Source: an uncultured Acinetobacter sp. (lineage in GTDB: Bacteria; Cyanobacteriota; Vampirovibrionia; Gastranaerophilales; Gastranaerophilaceae). From it: a DNA stretch of 7,740 nucleotides. A model generated the notes under the pieces. It searched no databases. It saw only the letters and a program-made list of their open reading frames with translations, and had not been told where the DNA came from. This document shows positions 5,889 to 7,740 of the stretch, in pieces. The stretch covers positions 1 through 7,740 of the forward strand of contig CAMORE010000096.1 in assembly GCA_946623365.1 (NCBI GenBank), read 5' to 3'. The position numbers and the translations under genes are program-made. The stretch's first letter is position 1. Every line of letters starts with the position of its first letter.

Positions 5889-6992
5889 ATGCGGATTCAA
5901 ACAGTATTATTAAACAACCCGTATTTTTATAGGAGTAAAGTATCTGTGCCAAAATCACAGCCTAAAAAGCCGCGGATAACCGAAGAGAATTATCTTTACT
6001 ATTATTATGATATACCTTTTCAAGGTTCAACTTCTGCAGGAAAACCGTTAAGAAAGCTAAAAGATATCACTTGTCCGTACAGAGGAATAAAAATTATCCC
6101 CGGAACTGCACTAAAGGGATTCGAAAAAAATCTTGACAAATGTAAAACCTCTTCTGATATTGTGAGATTGCTTACTCAATATTACGACAATTTGCTTCCT
6201 ACCGAAAAATCAATGTTTGCTATTTTTAAGGATTTTTCTATGCTTAATCCGGATGATAACATTCAGAATTGCTTACAGATGATTTACAATAATTGTTTAA
6301 CAAAATTAAAACTCGAAGAATTTTCCGTTTTGGATGATGTTGATATAATGTCAAGAAAACTTTCTCCAAGCACTGCTCTAAAGTTAAGAGAAAAGACAAC
6401 AAAATGCAGACAGATTATTATTGCAAATAATAAACAAGACACTTTTAAGCGTAAAACTTTTTTATCTTCGCTTGACGAAATTATACCAAACGAAAATGAA
6501 AAAGAGATTTTTTCAGATATTAAAAATAAAGCATTATTCCTTCCTACATCAGGAAGCAGTAAAAATGCATTTGTAGTGAAGTATGCAAATCGTACACAAA
6601 CAGAATCAGCAAGACGATTGTTTATTGGTTCTACAGGTTCTATAGAGCACGTTACTCCGGAATCATTGGGAGGAATAAATACAATCGGGAATTTCTTACT
6701 TACAACTGCCGATGGCAACCGATATCGTGAAAATATGCCGTTACCCGAGTATATTAAACGTCATCCTAATATTCCGATTTTTGCTCAACAATACATAGAT
6801 GATGTAATAAGAAATATTCACGAAGGCGGATTACAAGGAAACGAAACTTATCCGTATAAAATTAAGAAAAAACTAATGGATGAATCAAAAGGTAGAATTA
6901 TGGTAAGTTTAGGGAAATATAAATACACTGAAGAGGAAGCCGCTGAGGCGGTTAAAGAATATGACAACAGGTGGAAACATTATAAAAAGTAA
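5889..6992 (+). CDS. Uncharacterised 367-residue protein with a cysteine-free HNH-nuclease motif
   Basis: Near the C-terminus, E253-H254-V-T-P257 is followed by GG (261-262), N268-F-L-L and N277-R-Y-R280. The spacings H to N (14) and N to N (9) are those of HNH endonucleases, so a metal-dependent nuclease fold is likely. The usual zinc Cys pairs are absent: the positions of the second CxxC are Thr273 and Gly276. The N-terminal half contains C62-P-Y-R65-G66, which looks like a CPxCG knuckle with one Cys lost. The remainder is basic and polar. No signal peptide or membrane segment. Start: ATG 5889 lies about 19 nt after the predicted transcription start but has no clear Shine-Dalgarno. A GTG at 5946, 10 nt after AGGAG (5931-5935), is a real alternative giving 348 residues. 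The ATG is preferred because residues 1-21 then align with the 521-residue protein. It is probably cotranscribed with the gene at 7003. Confidence 0.85.
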   Translation: MRIQTVLLNNPYFYRSKVSVPKSQPKKPRITEENYLYYYYDIPFQGSTSAGKPLRKLKDITCPYRGIKIIPGTALKGFEKNLDKCKTSSDIVRLLTQYYDNLLPTEKSMFAIFKDFSMLNPDDNIQNCLQMIYNNCLTKLKLEEFSVLDDVDIMSRKLSPSTALKLREKTTKCRQIIIANNKQDTFKRKTFLSSLDEIIPNENEKEIFSDIKNKALFLPTSGSSKNAFVVKYANRTQTESARRLFIGSTGSIEHVTPESLGGINTIGNFLLTTADGNRYRENMPLPEYIKRHPNIPIFAQQYIDDVIRNIHEGGLQGNETYPYKIKKKLMDESKGRIMVSLGKYKYTEEEAAEAVKEYDNRWKHYKK

Positions 6993-6997
6993 AGGAG
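6993..6997 (+). promoter_or_regulatory. Ribosome-binding site of the exported Lys/Ala-rich protein
   Basis: AGGAG directly follows the stop codon of the HNH-like gene and lies 5 nt before the ATG at 7003. It selects this start over the in-frame ATG at 6961, and suggests translational coupling. Confidence 0.85.
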
Positions 6998-7002
6998 ATG
7001 GC

Positions 7003-7464
7003 ATGAAAAAATTATTAACAGTATTTTCAATCATTTGCCTAACCTGCTTTGTAAGTTCAAATGCAGTATTAGCTGATGAAAATATTCAAGAGCAGTCCGC
7101 AGTAGAGTCAACTTGGGAAACGGTGAGTGTTATGTCTCAGGCTGCTGCTGAAAAAACTGCAGAAAGTGTTAAAGCAGGTTCAAAAAAAGCAGGAAAAGCG
7201 ATTAAAGAAAAATCAACCGAGATGGCAGAGAAAGCAACACCGCATATTAAAAGAGGTGCTGATAAAGTAAAAAAAGTAACTGTCAGAGGTGCGAGCAAAG
7301 TTACTAATGCAACCGCTAAAGGAATGAAAAAAGCAGGTGCCAGAATTCAGTCTTCAGCTGATAAAACAATAGAAAAAACTAATAAAACTCTTGAAGAAAC
7401 ATCTCCTGAATGTAAATGTAAGGAAAACTGCAAGTGCAAAGAAAATTGTAAAAGTGTAGATTAG
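7003..7464 (+). CDS. Small exported Lys/Ala-rich helical protein with CxC tail
   Basis: The 153-residue product starts with a typical Sec signal peptide: MKK, a hydrophobic core (LLTVFSIICLTCFV) and a likely signal peptidase I cut after A24 (AVLA|DE). There is no convincing lipobox around C12 or C15. The mature part (about 46-132) is rich in Ala, Lys, Thr and Glu with only one proline (P80). It repeats AxKxxK-like spacing and should form long amphipathic helices, loosely like LEA or apolipoprotein-type proteins. The tail has five cysteines, C137, C139, C143, C145 and C149 (CxC-x3-CxC-x3-C), which could bind metal or form disulfides after export. I know no named family. The gene begins 10 bp after the HNH-like gene with its own strong ribosome-binding site, so the two are almost surely one operon. 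No clear intrinsic terminator follows. Confidence 0.85.
   Translation: MKKLLTVFSIICLTCFVSSNAVLADENIQEQSAVESTWETVSVMSQAAAEKTAESVKAGSKKAGKAIKEKSTEMAEKATPHIKRGADKVKKVTVRGASKVTNATAKGMKKAGARIQSSADKTIEKTNKTLEETSPECKCKENCKCKENCKSVD
7411..7452 (+). repeat. In-frame 18-bp tandem repeat encoding CKCKEN
   Basis: Two copies (7411-7428 and 7429-7446) encode C-K-C-K-E-N, and a third begins with C-K. Five of the six codons differ synonymously between copies (TGT/TGC, AAA/AAG, AAC/AAT), so the repeat is exact in protein but not in DNA. Confidence 0.8.
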
Positions 7465-7558
7465 TACAATTTATAGTACTTATTCAAGTTAAATGAACAA
7501 GCACTACGGGAATTTCATCACCACTTACGGTATTACTGTCTATGATAATTTTGAAAAA
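7465..7558. other. Short gap with no recognised feature
   Basis: Only a 5-bp inverted repeat (AGTAC/GTACT, 7463-7467 with 7476-7480) follows the stop codon, which is too weak to call a terminator. A 60-codon frame from 7493 runs through the repeats beyond and is judged spurious. Confidence 0.5.
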
Positions 7559-7586
7559 ATGCAACAAAAAACATATTTTGTTGCAT
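7559..7586 (+). repeat. 28-bp hairpin repeat, copy 2
   Basis: ATGCAACAAAA (7559-7569) and TTTTGTTGCAT (7576-7586) form an 11-bp stem with a 6-nt loop. The whole sequence is the exact reverse complement of 81-108. Seven bp downstream begins the large palindrome, and together they form a composite repeat. Confidence 0.85.
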
Positions 7587-7593
7587 ACTTTAT

Positions 7594-7644
7594 GTACTTC
7601 TTTTCCTCTCTTTATTTCGGATGTAAAGAGAGGAAAAGAAGTAC
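7594..7644 (+). repeat. Large perfect palindrome (21-bp arms)
   Basis: The left arm (7594-7614, starting GTACTTCTTTTCC) is almost all pyrimidine. The right arm (7624-7644, ending AAAAGAAGTAC) is its perfect complement, around a 9-nt loop TTTCGGATG. Neither strand has a T-run after the stem, so it is not a classic terminator. It resembles non-coding palindromic repeats that many bacteria scatter between genes, often mis-annotated as small Lys/Arg-rich proteins. Confidence 0.85.
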
Positions 7645-7685
7645 CAAGAAAAGGAGAGAAACACCGGTAGAATAAGATGTTTAGA

Positions 7686-7701
7686 ATGCCCTTACGGGCA
7701 T
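7686..7701 (+). repeat. Small hairpin with TTAC loop, copy 1
   Basis: ATGCCC (7686-7691) and GGGCAT (7696-7701) pair perfectly around the loop TTAC. Confidence 0.55.
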
Positions 7702-7717
7702 AGATTAAATTGATGTT

Positions 7718-7733
7718 TTCGGCTTACGCCGAA
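7718..7733 (+). repeat. Small hairpin with TTAC loop, copy 2
   Basis: TTCGGC (7718-7723) and GCCGAA (7728-7733) pair perfectly around the same loop TTAC, 16 bp after the first such hairpin and with an unrelated stem sequence. Confidence 0.55.
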
Positions 7734-7740
7734 TCTTGCT

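Noticed and set aside
6284..6718. 144-codon minus-strand frame inside the HNH-like gene
   Set aside because: Covers the HNH motif on the other strand, and no start signals or family resemblance are seen.
7493..7675. 60-codon plus-strand frame after the CxC-tail gene
   Set aside because: Runs through the 28-bp hairpin and both arms of the large palindrome; the Lys/Arg-rich end is a by-product of the repeat, and no ribosome-binding site precedes the ATG.
1..7740. CRISPR array, tRNA, rRNA, transposase or integrase gene
   Set aside because: No regularly spaced direct repeats, no tRNA cloverleaf with T-loop consensus, no rRNA-like sequence and no DDE, tyrosine or serine recombinase motifs were seen.

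Overview
The window is AT-rich bacterial DNA (about two thirds A+T by eye, standard genetic code, clear Shine-Dalgarno sites and sigma-70-type promoters). It holds two well-known chromosome-topology genes and four poorly known ones. The lineage can only be suggested. The N-terminus of the 521-residue protein (N-K-T-S-F-K-A-K-I-P), low GC and the purine/pyrimidine-rich palindromes remind me of gut Gastranaerophilales ('Melainabacteria', Cyanobacteriota). I hold this at about even odds. GyrB is of the long type (810 residues), unlike the short GyrB I know from photosynthetic cyanobacteria.

Layout. Positions 1-500 carry no credible gene. They hold one arm of a palindromic repeat cut by the window edge, a 28-bp hairpin, a good promoter (315-342) and a roughly 150-nt leader with several small hairpins. 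The leader precedes an HU-type histone-like protein (501-773), which ends in a textbook terminator (791-828). A separate extended -10 promoter drives gyrB (974-3406). HU and gyrase both set DNA supercoiling, but here they are separate transcription units. A 212-bp gap with an imperfect palindrome follows.

The second half is accessory in character. A 521-residue protein (3619-5184) has an N-terminal tag-like sequence, a small hydrophobic helix and a C-terminal segment resembling DUF4258/BECR-type RNases. It overlaps tail-to-tail by 17 bp with a PPP-type metallophosphoesterase on the minus strand (5168-5803). That gene and the next plus-strand gene are driven by two divergent extended -10 promoters packed into 43 bp. 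The plus-strand gene (5889-6992) encodes a protein with a cysteine-free HNH-nuclease motif. Ten bases later comes a small exported Lys/Ala-rich protein (7003-7464) with a CxC tail, very probably in the same operon.

The last 276 bp contain no gene but are dense in structure: a hairpin that is the exact reverse complement of the one at 81-108, a perfect 21-bp-arm palindrome, and two small hairpins sharing the loop TTAC. The 7.7-kb segment is therefore bracketed by inverted copies of one composite repeat. No established defence or mobile system is recognised. The most unusual items are the paired inverted repeats, the two uncharacterised nuclease-like proteins that share a 21-residue N-terminal pattern, and the interlocked promoters between the phosphatase and the HNH-like gene.
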